Shown: positions 55,001 through 63,353, numbered from the stretch's first letter. The stretch is 64,000 nucleotides of DNA from Bacteroidota bacterium (GCA_023151185.1 JAKLJL010000008.1:79508-143507), one strand, 5' to 3'. Notes: generated from the sequence alone by a model not told the origin. Numbers and translations are program-made.

Positions 55001-55210
55001 TTGGGAGAAGGTGGTAAAGGTATAGCCATTGAACAGCGACAGACCATTGTCGGTGGCGATAAGCATTTCACCGGTCGGGAGCTGAAGAAGCTGTTTGGTG
55101 AAACTGGACGGAAGGCCGTCTTCAAGGGAATACTGGTAGAGTAAATCTGACTGAGCAGAGGAAATAAAAGACATCAGGCAGAACAGGAGAGAAAAAACGA
55201 AGCGTTTCAT
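52010..55210 (-). CDS. Reg_prop beta-propeller sensor fused to an MCP signalling domain
   Basis: A 1066-residue membrane receptor from the ATG at 55210, which follows GGAGGTGTC and opens the signal MKRFVFSLLFCLMSFISSAQ. Periplasmic Reg_prop blades fill about residues 25-640, a Y_Y_Y domain about 650-725, a membrane helix about 733-755 and then a coiled coil. The C-terminal ~220 residues are a methyl-accepting chemotaxis signalling domain, with the hairpin tip FNAAIEATLAGEIGRRFSVIADEIRNL (about residues 917-943). In this family Reg_prop propellers are normally joined to histidine kinases; the MCP output would signal to CheA. No che genes are in the window. Confidence 0.9.
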   Translation of the reverse strand: MKRFVFSLLFCLMSFISSAQSDLLYQYSLEDGLPSSFTKQLLQLPTGEMLIATDNGLSLFNGYTFTTFSQTDGLLSQYVKVVFLDSGGKLWVGTNGGLNYAAGTSLNDGFKPFLLDQTRKELRVLALFEDSRGRIWVSSDDFFYLIDGSSVQKFGFPAGTSFSVDFVRSFEFAEDKNGGIWITTLGQGLWYLSGDQKSFTRLTAPGLDNSIRTVLPLQENRFLIGANDGLYELTVNLASPLSSTVKSLTKSVKMANRITPLDDGSFLVATDGYGNLIYNLKSNTSRQPDVLKSPYIKDVKTDRQKNVWIACDDGVYLKPHTIFKNVTTRNGLPNRYISKVIVDAKGRAFFSTYEGLFMQEKEGEKVRKLNDGDLFVRTMAPDEKNNRIVVVTGTDLYALSLTDLNLSKLIHFPFTSQPEHLFIDKTGKIWLPALNELALISPGTSEVTILGPGQGLSSSVYTAAEGPGGILYVGGDNRKLFTFDPETNRLKETDWSAYAVQPDSLDRIDEIVAGGRGRIWLGTSSGLFIFEPGKSLVKVPSDPSAPLNNIRFISAGDKEVWVGTNRFLFLISLDADGNPAGSRVFKKRNGLESTSFSNRSSFVDSKNRLWMGTNLCASYTIGGDMTYSKPEVRLYSWRTGDEEFKTGDFRNLDASTRAVTFEFYGIDYPANDLYYQTRILGLSEDWSEPTTNRIVPVNISRSGEYEFQVRASKEIGNWGPELTVKFGVETHWYYSWWMILVYILSVSGGIYLFFGWRARALQEKNAELERTISERTDAILKKDADLARLLQEMDAKGKQIYSGSLNLNENISSMTAATVQQSSSIAETTATMEELAQSNKFIEDSAMKVSHLALNNQRVLENVTHLAGQNISQMDKIRSVTEEQVHRIQSLAEKAENIKKVSLFIENVNDQTQLIAFNAAIEATLAGEIGRRFSVIADEIRNLSHEINQSTREIKQTISDMIDEMDSAVKVSRESQSAVLESVSLTREMSVSIGEMNQSQNEVTTSATSISKSTAQQTIANSQMVTSLREIADTSNHLVQSIQSISKTSHDLEAISKYFTEARKED

Positions 55211-55331
55211 GACACCTCCGGCGTGTTGAGGTAAATGTAATGAATTCTGAGGCACCTAATCAATGCTTTTCAGAATCAGGCGAGTGTATTTTAATTGCGA
55301 TTAACAGCCAGCCGGAAATCCGGCAGTTTGA

Positions 55332-56945
55332 TCAGAACACTTCCCGGATAATCACCGGCAGATTGTCCTGCCAGAGGTGATCGAACTGAAAGGTTTTAAG
55401 ATCTGCTTTTTTGCTTTCCAAAAGGGTTTTTGTTGCAGAAAAATCAGGTTCCTGCTGCCCGCCCCGTTGCTGGAAAAGTGTAAACTGCAGTTTTTCCAGA
55501 ATGTAGGTGGGCATCATGTTCAGGAAATAGGCGGGGTATTTATCCGTCCAGTAGTCGGGGTTTCCGCCGTCAACATGTTTTGCCCGGAGTGATTGGGTGA
55601 GGCGGCCGTTGACACTGGCAGCAGACGAAAACAGGGTCGGGTACTTGAGCAGGTAGTAGAAGGCAGCAAGTCCTCCCTGTCCGAAACCCAGTAACCGGCG
55701 GTTTTCCCGGTTGGGAAGGGTTCTGAGAACCAGATCATAATTCGGGCCCACGTCACCGGTAAAGAAAGATTCAAAATCCCAGCCCTTTTCCTTATCTGCC
55801 GAGGTCATAAAGGCAGAGGGACCGCCATCCATGATGATGACAATCGATGGGTCGGCCAGTTTCTTTTCTATAGCTTCATCCATCATTTCATTGAAGCGGT
55901 ACGCAACAAAATCGGCCGGTTTATCGGTCACATCGGGGAAAACGTAGGTTACGGGATACCGTTTGGTCGTGTTGAAGTAACCGGGCGGCAGGTAAATGTA
56001 GAATTCCCGGTCGGCTCTCATACTTTTTGCCGAAAGAACGGCGGGATAAAACCGTTTTTTATTTCCGGTTTCCTTCCAGATTCCGCCGTTCAGTTCGAAA
56101 TACCGGGTTTCATCACCGGCATCGACCAGCGAATCTCCCTTCCACATATTATACTGGTACATCATCATAACCCGGCCGTCCTTCAGGTCACTGAACAGGA
56201 AATTGCCGTAGTCGAACCGCATTCCCTCCATTCTGGGTGCGATAAACTTGTAAAAATTCATTTTATCAGCTTTGCTGATGCCGTCTTCGAAATAGGTGCC
56301 CGAAATAAAGGAAGAAAAATCCCCGGTTTTTCCCTGAATCAGGAGGGAATCCATTCTCTGCATGGTCCTTACAATCCGGGTATACCGTTCATCCCGGATC
56401 TGGTTTTCTGCACTTCCCGATTTAAATGGCAGCATCCGCTGATCGGGCAGGGTTTCCTTTCCGGGAGGGGCCGGGTTCCGGATGGCGATAAACCGGAGGG
56501 CCGGGTTGTCTTTCAGAAGTTTTTTAAAGGCAATCCAGAGTACTTTTCTGGACGGATCCCAATCCAGTTTGCCGGTCCAGTTTACCTGAACCGGACCGGT
56601 GCTGACCGAGACAGCCGCCGAGTCATGAGTTTCAATCATCAGATCATCGAACCGGAGGTGACTGGCCAGAGACTCAGCCGAAACCGACCAGGAAATCCGT
56701 TGCCAGGGAATTTGCGGAAGGCTGGAGCCGATCCGGAGAGAATCCGGCTTGCCCGAAAAATACACATCCCAGGCAGAATCCGGGAAGGACGGATCAGAAA
56801 AAGCAGATGAATCCCGGTAGGAAAAAGTCCACCTCAGATGATCAGGAGGCGGGGCAGAGTCCGGCCCGGAAGGTTCCTTTTCGGAACAGGAAAAAAACGA
56901 AGCAGCGAGGAAGCATGCAGCGGTTTTCAGAAACGGATTCAGCAC
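55332..56945 (-). CDS. Esterase-D-like lipoprotein lacking the nucleophile serine
   Basis: A 537-residue lipoprotein (lipobox FFSC) starting at a GTG at 56945 that overlaps the end of punA by 7 bp. The C-terminal half (about 300-537) has the alpha/beta-hydrolase plan of esterase D/enterochelin-esterase proteins (FYIYLPPGYFNTTKRYPVTYVFPD), but the nucleophile elbow reads GFGQGG (residues 420-425), with Gly422 where Ser is expected; the late His523 (DHLWQ) remains. The N-terminal half is unknown and beta-rich. It may be a binding protein rather than an enzyme. Last gene of the nucleoside-salvage operon. Confidence 0.82.
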   Translation of the reverse strand: MLNPFLKTAACFLAASFFSCSEKEPSGPDSAPPPDHLRWTFSYRDSSAFSDPSFPDSAWDVYFSGKPDSLRIGSSLPQIPWQRISWSVSAESLASHLRFDDLMIETHDSAAVSVSTGPVQVNWTGKLDWDPSRKVLWIAFKKLLKDNPALRFIAIRNPAPPGKETLPDQRMLPFKSGSAENQIRDERYTRIVRTMQRMDSLLIQGKTGDFSSFISGTYFEDGISKADKMNFYKFIAPRMEGMRFDYGNFLFSDLKDGRVMMMYQYNMWKGDSLVDAGDETRYFELNGGIWKETGNKKRFYPAVLSAKSMRADREFYIYLPPGYFNTTKRYPVTYVFPDVTDKPADFVAYRFNEMMDEAIEKKLADPSIVIIMDGGPSAFMTSADKEKGWDFESFFTGDVGPNYDLVLRTLPNRENRRLLGFGQGGLAAFYYLLKYPTLFSSAASVNGRLTQSLRAKHVDGGNPDYWTDKYPAYFLNMMPTYILEKLQFTLFQQRGGQQEPDFSATKTLLESKKADLKTFQFDHLWQDNLPVIIREVF

Positions 56946-57760
56946 TTTTGGAGAATTCCTTTGATCAGATCAGTAAATTTCTTTTGAACGAGTTTTCCGG
57001 TTTCGGTCACCTCGTCGTGTGACAGCTTTTGTCCGGTAATTCCCGCTGCCATATTGGTAATGCAGGAAATTCCCAGAACCTGGATACCCAGATGGGCTGC
57101 CTGGATAACTTCAGGTACCGTCGACATCCCGACGGCATCAGCACCCAGCAACCGGAACATTTCAATTTCGGCCGGAGTTTCGTAACTCGGCCCGGTCAGA
57201 CCCAGATAAACACCGGTCTGTACCCCGATTTTCAGGTCAAGGGCCACCGTTGCAGCCAGTGCTCTGAGGTCTTTGGAGTAAGCATCACTCATATCGGGGA
57301 ACCGGGGGCCGAAGTCATCCGGGTTTTTCCCGATCAGCGGGTTGCGGAACATGAAATTGATGTGATCCGAAATCAGCATCAGATCGCCGACTTTAAATTG
57401 TTTGTTCAGCCCGCCGGCGGCATTGGTCAGAATAACCTTCCGGATTCCCAGATGCTTCATGAGCCAGATGGGAAGGGCCGTCAGCCGGATGTCATGTCCT
57501 TCATAAAAGTGGATCCGTCCCTGAAAGGCGAGAACGGGAACACCGTTGCTTTTTCCGAAAATGACTTTACCGGAATGCCCGATGACCGAGGTAACCGGGT
57601 AACCATCCAGTTCAGAAGTCGGGATGACGGTTTTTTCGGTGAGTCCGTCGGCAAAATCACCGAGGCCTGAGCCCAGAATGATACCGGTTGTGACAGGAAA
57701 TGGCTGCCGTTTTTTGATCTGTTCCGCAATGGAGGCTGAAAGGTGGGCCAAATCGGTCAT
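56939..57760 (-). CDS. punA: Purine nucleoside phosphorylase
   Basis: A 273-residue enzyme of the trimeric PNP family, which splits inosine/guanosine with phosphate. GSGLG at the start, VIGHSGKVIFG, FQGRIHFYEGH, TNAAGGLN and the late VGMSTVPEV and SCITNMAAGI are the family signature. The ATG at 57760 overlaps the nupC stop (ATGA); the longer frame to 57919 runs back into nupC and is rejected. The final cysteine codon overlaps the lipoprotein start. Confidence 0.95.
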   Translation of the reverse strand: MTDLAHLSASIAEQIKKRQPFPVTTGIILGSGLGDFADGLTEKTVIPTSELDGYPVTSVIGHSGKVIFGKSNGVPVLAFQGRIHFYEGHDIRLTALPIWLMKHLGIRKVILTNAAGGLNKQFKVGDLMLISDHINFMFRNPLIGKNPDDFGPRFPDMSDAYSKDLRALAATVALDLKIGVQTGVYLGLTGPSYETPAEIEMFRLLGADAVGMSTVPEVIQAAHLGIQVLGISCITNMAAGITGQKLSHDEVTETGKLVQKKFTDLIKGILQKC

Positions 57761-59106
57761 ATCAGAACTCCGGCAATGGTTGCAGTCATCAGCGTGGCCA
57801 GGGTACCGCCCAGAACGGCACGGATTCCCAGTGTTGCCAGGTCTCCCTGACGTTCCGGGGCCAGTGGTCCGATTCCGCCGATCTGGATGGCGATAGATGA
57901 TATATTGGCAAACCCGCAAAGGGCAAAGGTGGCCATGATGACAGTTTTTTCACTCAGGGCGCCTGCCTTGACCAAATCTGCAAGATTCAGATAGGCAACG
58001 AATTCATTCAGAACGAGTTTGGAGCCGATCAGAGACCCAAAATGAAGCGCATCAGACCAGGGAACTCCGATACCGGCAGCCAGAAACTGAAGAATCAGCC
58101 CAAGAATCAGTTCCAGTTTCAGCGGTGAATTGAAATTGGCCATGAGAATTGGGTTCAGGCCGGTTATATCCCCAACCCACCCGAACAGCGAGTTGACGAG
58201 GGCAATCAGGGCAATAAAGGCCAGGAGCATAGCCCCGACATTCAGCGCCAGTTTCAGACCTTCGCCGGCGCCCGAAGCAGCAGCTTCAATGACGTTGGTA
58301 GCGGTTTTTTCGACATGGATTTTAACATGGCCCCGGGTTTCTGGATTTCCGTTTTCGGGCATCAGGATTTTGGCAATCATCAAAGCTGCCGGTGCTGCCA
58401 TTATGGAAGCTCCCAGCAACTGGCTGGCAAACAAAATCTGGGCATCGGTGATGGGGATTCCTTTTGCCTGGGCAAATGAGAAGCCGAGCATCTGAACATA
58501 GGCAGCCATTACCCCGCCGGCAATCGTCGCCATTCCGCCGATCATGACTGCAAGCAGCTCAGACTGGGTCATTTTTTTGATAAACGGTTTGATGACCAGA
58601 GGAGCCTCAGTTTGACCCACAAAAATATTGGCCGAGACCGACAGGGTTTCTGCTCCGGAGGTTTTCAGGGATTTGGCAATTACCCAGGCAACAACCTGTA
58701 CAACCTTCTGCATAACCCCGAGGTGGTAAAGAACACTCATGATGGAAGCGAAGAAAATGATGGTTGGCAAAACCTGAAAGGCAAAGAAGAAGCCAAGCGA
58801 ATCAGTAAAACCCGGGCTGACAGCCAGATTGCCGAAAACAAACTTAGCACCGTCTGTTGTAAAGCTGAGGAGTTTCACAAATCCGGCTGAAATGCCCTCA
58901 AAGGCCATTTTCGGCCATTCCAGCGGGGCAAAGTACGTGCCGAGCAGACTTCCCTTGATGATGAAGAAGCCAAAAACGACCTGCATGGTGATGGCTATCC
59001 CCACCAGTTTCCAGTTGATGTCTTTCCGGGAAGCTGAAAACAGCCAGGCAATTCCGATGAGAAGGGCCAGTCCGAGAATGCCTCTGATCAGGCTGAAAAA
59101 ATCCAT
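57757..59106 (-). CDS. nupC: Concentrative nucleoside transporter
   Basis: A 449-residue inner-membrane nucleoside importer of the CNT family. Multiple helices and the substrate motif GQTEAPLVIKPF and GFANISSIAIQIGG are conserved. The ATG at 59106 begins with a helix (MDFFSLIRGILGLALLIGIAW); the frame extends further but into the tdk gene. It feeds the cdd, tdk and punA products from outside. Confidence 0.95.
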   Translation of the reverse strand: MDFFSLIRGILGLALLIGIAWLFSASRKDINWKLVGIAITMQVVFGFFIIKGSLLGTYFAPLEWPKMAFEGISAGFVKLLSFTTDGAKFVFGNLAVSPGFTDSLGFFFAFQVLPTIIFFASIMSVLYHLGVMQKVVQVVAWVIAKSLKTSGAETLSVSANIFVGQTEAPLVIKPFIKKMTQSELLAVMIGGMATIAGGVMAAYVQMLGFSFAQAKGIPITDAQILFASQLLGASIMAAPAALMIAKILMPENGNPETRGHVKIHVEKTATNVIEAAASGAGEGLKLALNVGAMLLAFIALIALVNSLFGWVGDITGLNPILMANFNSPLKLELILGLILQFLAAGIGVPWSDALHFGSLIGSKLVLNEFVAYLNLADLVKAGALSEKTVIMATFALCGFANISSIAIQIGGIGPLAPERQGDLATLGIRAVLGGTLATLMTATIAGVLI

Positions 59107-59125
59107 AAGTTCAGGTCTTTCTGAT

Positions 59126-59707
59126 TTATTTGGGTTGGTCTTTGGGCGGTGAGAAACAATGTCTGCACCGGGGTTCATACGTATCCTGTGCACCAAGCTG
59201 AATCCGGGAGTCGGAGGCAGAAAGCCGTTGGGATCTGAGAGCCGGAGCCCCGCAGACCACACAGATAGCCTGGGTCTTGGTAATATATTCAGCAACTGCC
59301 AGAAGCTGCGGGACCGGCTCAAAGGGAACACCTCTGAAATCCTGGTCAAGTCCGGCACAGATCACCCGTTTTCCCGAATTGGCCAGTTCTTCGACGACCG
59401 GCAGGACGTCCATGCCAAGAAACTGAACTTCATCAATCCCGACCACATCGGCATCCTGGGCAAGAAGAATAATTTCGTGTGCGCTTTCGACCAGTGTTGA
59501 GGGAATCTGCAGGTCAGAGTGGGAGACAATATGGGTAGAGGAATACCGGGTATCGATTCTGGGCTTAAAAATCTCGACTTTTTGCCGGGCAATCTGGGCT
59601 CTCCGCAGGCGGCGGATCAGTTCTTCAGTCTTTCCGCTGAACATACTACCGCAGATGACTTCAATCCAGCCCGACCGGGTATGATATCGGAAATGTCCTT
59701 CGGTCAT
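59126..59707 (-). CDS. tdk: Thymidine kinase
   Basis: A 193-residue type II thymidine kinase. Walker A is GSMFSGKTEEL, IDEVQFL is the Walker B/lasso region, and the zinc knuckle cysteines are CVVCGAP and CRHC. Its start overlaps the cdd stop by 4 bp (59704-59707), and the stop is 19 bp before nupC. Confidence 0.96.
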   Translation of the reverse strand: MTEGHFRYHTRSGWIEVICGSMFSGKTEELIRRLRRAQIARQKVEIFKPRIDTRYSSTHIVSHSDLQIPSTLVESAHEIILLAQDADVVGIDEVQFLGMDVLPVVEELANSGKRVICAGLDQDFRGVPFEPVPQLLAVAEYITKTQAICVVCGAPALRSQRLSASDSRIQLGAQDTYEPRCRHCFSPPKDQPK

Positions 59708-60105
59708 GGTTTCCTGAGATGAGAGGCGTTAAAGCTGAGGGGAAGCAGGTCACCCACGGTTACGGTTTTGAACGTCCCGTTCGAGTGGATCAGGTGGATT
59801 TTTAAATCGGATCCGCCCAGATCAAGAAGAACCTGCCGGCAGGCACCGCAGGGGTAGGTATATTCGGGTGCATCACCGCAAAGGTATAAATCGGTAAATT
59901 CCCGGTCTCCTTCAGAAACCGCTTTAAACATTGCCACCCGTTCAGCACAGCAGGTCAGGCTGTAAGAGCTGTTTTCAACATTGCAGCCCTGATAGGTTTT
60001 TCCGGATGCAGAAATCAGGACAGCACCTACCCGGAACCCGGAATAGGGGGCAAGTGCCCGGGCCTGAGCCTCCTTTGCCAGCTGAATATAATTGGCCGGT
60101 TTCAT
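59704..60105 (-). CDS. cdd: Cytidine deaminase
   Basis: A 133-residue tetrameric-type cytidine deaminase. The zinc site is CCAERVA plus PCGACRQV, and the proton-shuttling Glu is in the first motif. APYSGFRVGAVL is conserved near the start. It is the first gene of the nucleoside-salvage operon and is preceded by AAAGGA. Confidence 0.96.
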   Translation of the reverse strand: MKPANYIQLAKEAQARALAPYSGFRVGAVLISASGKTYQGCNVENSSYSLTCCAERVAMFKAVSEGDREFTDLYLCGDAPEYTYPCGACRQVLLDLGGSDLKIHLIHSNGTFKTVTVGDLLPLSFNASHLRKP

Positions 60106-60197
60106 GGTTTTTTCCTTTAAAAAAGGGCATGAAAGATACCACCTGTCCTGCGGAATTGCAAACCAGGCTTAAATGCAAAAATCACCGGCTGGGCCGG

Positions 60198-60227
60198 TTG
60201 AAAACAAAGGAGGTAAATCGCTATATT
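60198..60227 (+). promoter_or_regulatory. Possible promoter of the WD40 gene
   Basis: TTGAAA (60198-60203), an 18-base spacer and TATATT (60222-60227) lie in the divergent spacer about 65 bp before the start. Confidence 0.4.
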
Positions 60228-60294
60228 TACAATTTAATCCGATTATAATCAGAGGGTTAGCTTCTGATTATCTGTACCTCTTCAGGAGCAAGTC

Positions 60295-62082
60295 ATGATC
60301 ACCCACGAAACACTTTCCGGCCTGTTTGGTTCTGCACCGGGGCTCCGTCTGGGCAGCGGCAGTCAGAAATCCCTCGTCCTGCATCCGAACGGTAGGGAAA
60401 TTATTGCCGGAACAACAGTTGGGCTTGAAATCTGGGATATCGCCACCGGGCAACTGAATTCTGCCTTCGACTGTCATGATGATTTTGTGACGGCTCTGGC
60501 AGTTTCCCGAACCAATAATCAGCTCGCCAGTGCAAGCGACGACCAGACGGTGATTTTGTGGGCACTCAGTGATTTCTCCAAACTCAGAACTATCGAGGTC
60601 GGGCAGGGTGCCATCAATTCCATTGCTTACAATCTGCTGGGGACCCAACTGGCTGTGGCCTGCAAGTCGGGCCGGATCTGTGTTTACGAAACCCGGTCGG
60701 GCAAACTGCTGCATGAACTGGAAGGCCACCGTGATTCGGTTTACTCACTCTCCTATTCGGGAAACGGCAAATATCTGGTTTCCGGATCCCGTGACAGTAC
60801 CGTCAGAATCTGGGATTCCTACGGCGGATCCTGTCTGAAAGTCTGCGAAGGGCATAACGGATCAGTTTATGCCGTTGCCGCCAGCAAAGACGGATCCGTG
60901 GCCGTCAGCGGAAGCTGGGATAATACCCTGAAATGGTGGAATACCCGGACCGGTGACTGCATCCGCAGTGTCGAAGGCAATAAATCGTCAATCGAAACGG
61001 TACTGATCACCCCGAATGATGACCTGGTGGTTGCCGGCGGGTTGGATAAAACCCTGACTGTATGGGATTTTCATGAAGGAGCCCAGCTTCATACCCTTAC
61101 CGGACATGAGTTCGGTGTTTACGGAACCGCAGTTTCTGCAGACGGAAAGCAACTGGTTTCGTCATCGGATGACCGGACGCTGTGTATCTGGGATTTGGAT
61201 TCCGGTGACCTGATCCGGAAAATAGACGGATTTAAAGGGGCAATTGAATCCCTTAATTTCTCTGCGGATGAGCTGACCCTGATTTCTGCCGGAAAAGGCC
61301 GGGAAATTGTATTCTGGGATATCCTGACCCAGTCTGTCCGGAAAACCATCCGTCACCCGTCTCATGTGAAATCCATTGCTGCCGACCGGAAACGGAACCG
61401 GCTGATCGTTGCAGGACTTGAAAAAACCATCCGTCTTTATGATCTCGAAACGGGTGAACCTGCCGGTTCGTTCGAAGCTCACGATTATTATGTCAACGGG
61501 GTCTCCCTTTCTTCTGACGGAGAATTTTTCATTACTTCGGGCTGGGATTCCCTGGTTAAACTCTGGCGGGCTGAAGACTGTTCCCCTGTGCGGTCCTTTA
61601 CCGGACATAAGGAGTCGGTTTATCATGCCGTCATGACGGCTGATAACGAGTGGATCGTCAGTTGTGATGAAAAAGGGGTGATCTGTCTCTGGAATGCCGT
61701 CGACGGAAGTCTGGTTCAGGAGGTTCACGGGCACAGCGGTCCGGTAACGGGACTGGTCATCTCGCAGGAAGATTCGGTTTTATATTCTGCCGGGAAAGAC
61801 GGACATCTGACCGAATGGCGGTTACCGGATATGGAAAAGCTGCATGACATGGTTCCGCATGAGAAGGGAATACTGAGTCTGGCGCTTTCGGGGAAGGGTC
61901 AGTTTCTGCTGACCGGCGGTGCAGATAAAACCATCGGGGTAATCCAGCGGAAATCCCGTCTGAAAGCAGCCCAGCTAAAAGGGCATAAAGGCCGTGTTAT
62001 TTCCCTGCTCAGCGACGAGAGTGAACATCTGATCGTTTCGGGCAATGTGGACGGCACCCTTTACCTGTGGAAAATGATGTAA
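60295..62082 (+). CDS. WD40-repeat protein, probably two propellers
   Basis: A 595-residue protein made almost wholly of WD40 repeats (for example ASASDDQTVILW, VSGSRDSTVRIWD, SSSDDRTLCIWD, SGNVDGTLYLWK), about 14 in all, enough for two seven-bladed propellers. No signal peptide, kinase or other enzyme domain is fused, so it is probably a cytoplasmic scaffold. The start follows AGGAGCAA. It stands alone between cdd and tRNA-Val and its partners cannot be guessed. Confidence 0.93.
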   Translation: MITHETLSGLFGSAPGLRLGSGSQKSLVLHPNGREIIAGTTVGLEIWDIATGQLNSAFDCHDDFVTALAVSRTNNQLASASDDQTVILWALSDFSKLRTIEVGQGAINSIAYNLLGTQLAVACKSGRICVYETRSGKLLHELEGHRDSVYSLSYSGNGKYLVSGSRDSTVRIWDSYGGSCLKVCEGHNGSVYAVAASKDGSVAVSGSWDNTLKWWNTRTGDCIRSVEGNKSSIETVLITPNDDLVVAGGLDKTLTVWDFHEGAQLHTLTGHEFGVYGTAVSADGKQLVSSSDDRTLCIWDLDSGDLIRKIDGFKGAIESLNFSADELTLISAGKGREIVFWDILTQSVRKTIRHPSHVKSIAADRKRNRLIVAGLEKTIRLYDLETGEPAGSFEAHDYYVNGVSLSSDGEFFITSGWDSLVKLWRAEDCSPVRSFTGHKESVYHAVMTADNEWIVSCDEKGVICLWNAVDGSLVQEVHGHSGPVTGLVISQEDSVLYSAGKDGHLTEWRLPDMEKLHDMVPHEKGILSLALSGKGQFLLTGGADKTIGVIQRKSRLKAAQLKGHKGRVISLLSDESEHLIVSGNVDGTLYLWKMM

Positions 62083-62106
62083 CCCCGACTTTTCGCCGGC
62101 GGGTTA

Positions 62107-62135
62107 TTGACAAAAGACCAGAACCGCCGTAACTT
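62107..62135 (+). promoter_or_regulatory. Promoter of tRNA-Val
   Basis: TTGACA (62107-62112), a 17-base spacer and TAACTT (62130-62135) lie 22 bp before the tRNA. Confidence 0.65.
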
Positions 62136-62157
62136 TGCAGTCCCAAGTTCAAAACAG

Positions 62158-62232
62158 GGGCGTTTAGCTCAGCTGGTCTAGAGCATCTGCCTTACAAGCA
62201 GAGGGTCCGGGGTTCGAATCCCTGAACGCCCA
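62158..62232 (+). tRNA. tRNA-Val (anticodon TAC)
   Basis: A 75-base cloverleaf. The acceptor GGGCGTT pairs with AACGCCC, the D-arm is GCTC...GAGC, the anticodon arm CTGC-CTTACAA-GCAG has loop anticodon TAC (reads GTA), and the T-arm holds GGTTCGAATCC. The discriminator is A and CCA is not encoded. A promoter precedes it and a strong terminator follows. Confidence 0.97.
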
Positions 62233-62236
62233 CAAC

Positions 62237-62264
62237 AAAAAGTCAGCCACCGGCTGACTTTTTT
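62237..62264 (+). terminator. Terminator of tRNA-Val
   Basis: AAAAAGTCAGCC pairs with GGCTGACTTTTT around a 3-base loop, ending in a T-run 5 bp after the tRNA. Confidence 0.9.
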
Positions 62265-62402
62265 CGTTTCAGGGGGAAGCCAGAGACCGGTTTCCTTAAC
62301 CCGGAGTGTCTTTTCAGTCCTGCAGTTTTCGTCTTTTCCGGCTATAGTCAAAACCCTTCACAGAACCCCGAAGTTAACCCGAACCGGGTAGTCAGAAATC
62401 AG

Positions 62403-63260
62403 TCAGTTTAAGCGGGTACCGGTGATGTAGTGAATCAGATCCTTTTTATCAGGAAGTGTACTTTTTTGAACTAAACCGGCTATTTTTTCTTTACTTAATA
62501 TTTCATATTTATTTAATTGCATCATTATATAATAAGCTGAATAGGATGGCTTTTTTTGCTTAATTAAGGTATTTACTACTTTTTCGAATATTTGGTTACG
62601 TTTTTCATTAATCTCAGGTAGATCAATTTGTAACAACCTATGAAATAAAAGAACTGAAATTGTTTCAGTGAAGACAGATTTTTGCTTTAATGCAAATTCG
62701 TAAACCAAAACCTTTTCATTGAATGAACCTATTGTTGTTGGCTGGCAGAATACTTTCTTAACCTTATCAAGAATAATTTTTTCATCTGGTCCAGTTAATT
62801 TAGATACATTTAATCGTATTTTATTGGATGTATACAAATTTCCATTTATCTCCACTTGTGCCTGTATTGAGTACTCCCCCTCCTTTATAAAGGATAGATG
62901 GAAATTCTCCTCAAATGAATCACCATACATTGTGCCAATATTTTCAACAATTACGTGTTTTTCGGTTGGTTTTAATTTTATTTTTATATCTGTTAATGAA
63001 TGTGCAGTAACATTTCTTCTTAATCTTTTGTCTGTTAGTAAGTTTTGGATTACAATAGCATTCTTGGTTGTATTTAATTCAATTGGACTGAATTGAATCT
63101 CCTTCCCTGTATTATTTTCAATTTTATATTTTAAAAATAGTACCTGACCAAACAGGAAATTTTCTTTTATCCCGTTAGAGATGTTAATTTCTATTTTCTG
63201 GCCAAATGCGGTGAAATTTAACAAGATTAAAAGAATCAGAGCCGAAGGTTTTTTAACCAT
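62403..63260 (-). CDS. AT-rich exported protein of unknown function
   Basis: A 285-residue protein from the ATG at 63260, which begins the signal MVKKPSALILLILLNFTAFGQ; the longer frame from 63341 is not signal-like. The first half looks like a beta-sandwich resembling bacterial immunoglobulin-type domains (LFLKYKIENNTGKEIQFSPIEL, KPTEKHVIVEN), the second half is helical (ISVLLFHRLLQI, AYYIMMQLNKYEIL). No family is recognised. Codon use is AT-rich, unlike both neighbours, which suggests transfer; it lies 170 bp beyond a tRNA gene on the other strand. Confidence 0.78.
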   Translation of the reverse strand: MVKKPSALILLILLNFTAFGQKIEINISNGIKENFLFGQVLFLKYKIENNTGKEIQFSPIELNTTKNAIVIQNLLTDKRLRRNVTAHSLTDIKIKLKPTEKHVIVENIGTMYGDSFEENFHLSFIKEGEYSIQAQVEINGNLYTSNKIRLNVSKLTGPDEKIILDKVKKVFCQPTTIGSFNEKVLVYEFALKQKSVFTETISVLLFHRLLQIDLPEINEKRNQIFEKVVNTLIKQKKPSYSAYYIMMQLNKYEILSKEKIAGLVQKSTLPDKKDLIHYITGTRLN

Positions 63261-63353
63261 ACCGCCCCACCTTGTCTTAGCCTTCGCAGGTGGCTTTTCT
63301 GTTGAGTTTAGCCGCACGGTTCCGGATCTGTTTTTTCTCAAACTCCGTCTCCT

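Noticed and set aside
52010-55210. Local chemotaxis operon around the MCP fusion
   Set aside because: Neighbours are arsenic and nucleoside genes; no cheA, cheW, cheY or cheR is present.
62158-63260. Genomic island integrated at tRNA-Val
   Set aside because: The adjacent gene is AT-rich, but I see no integrase and no second copy of the tRNA 3' end in the window.
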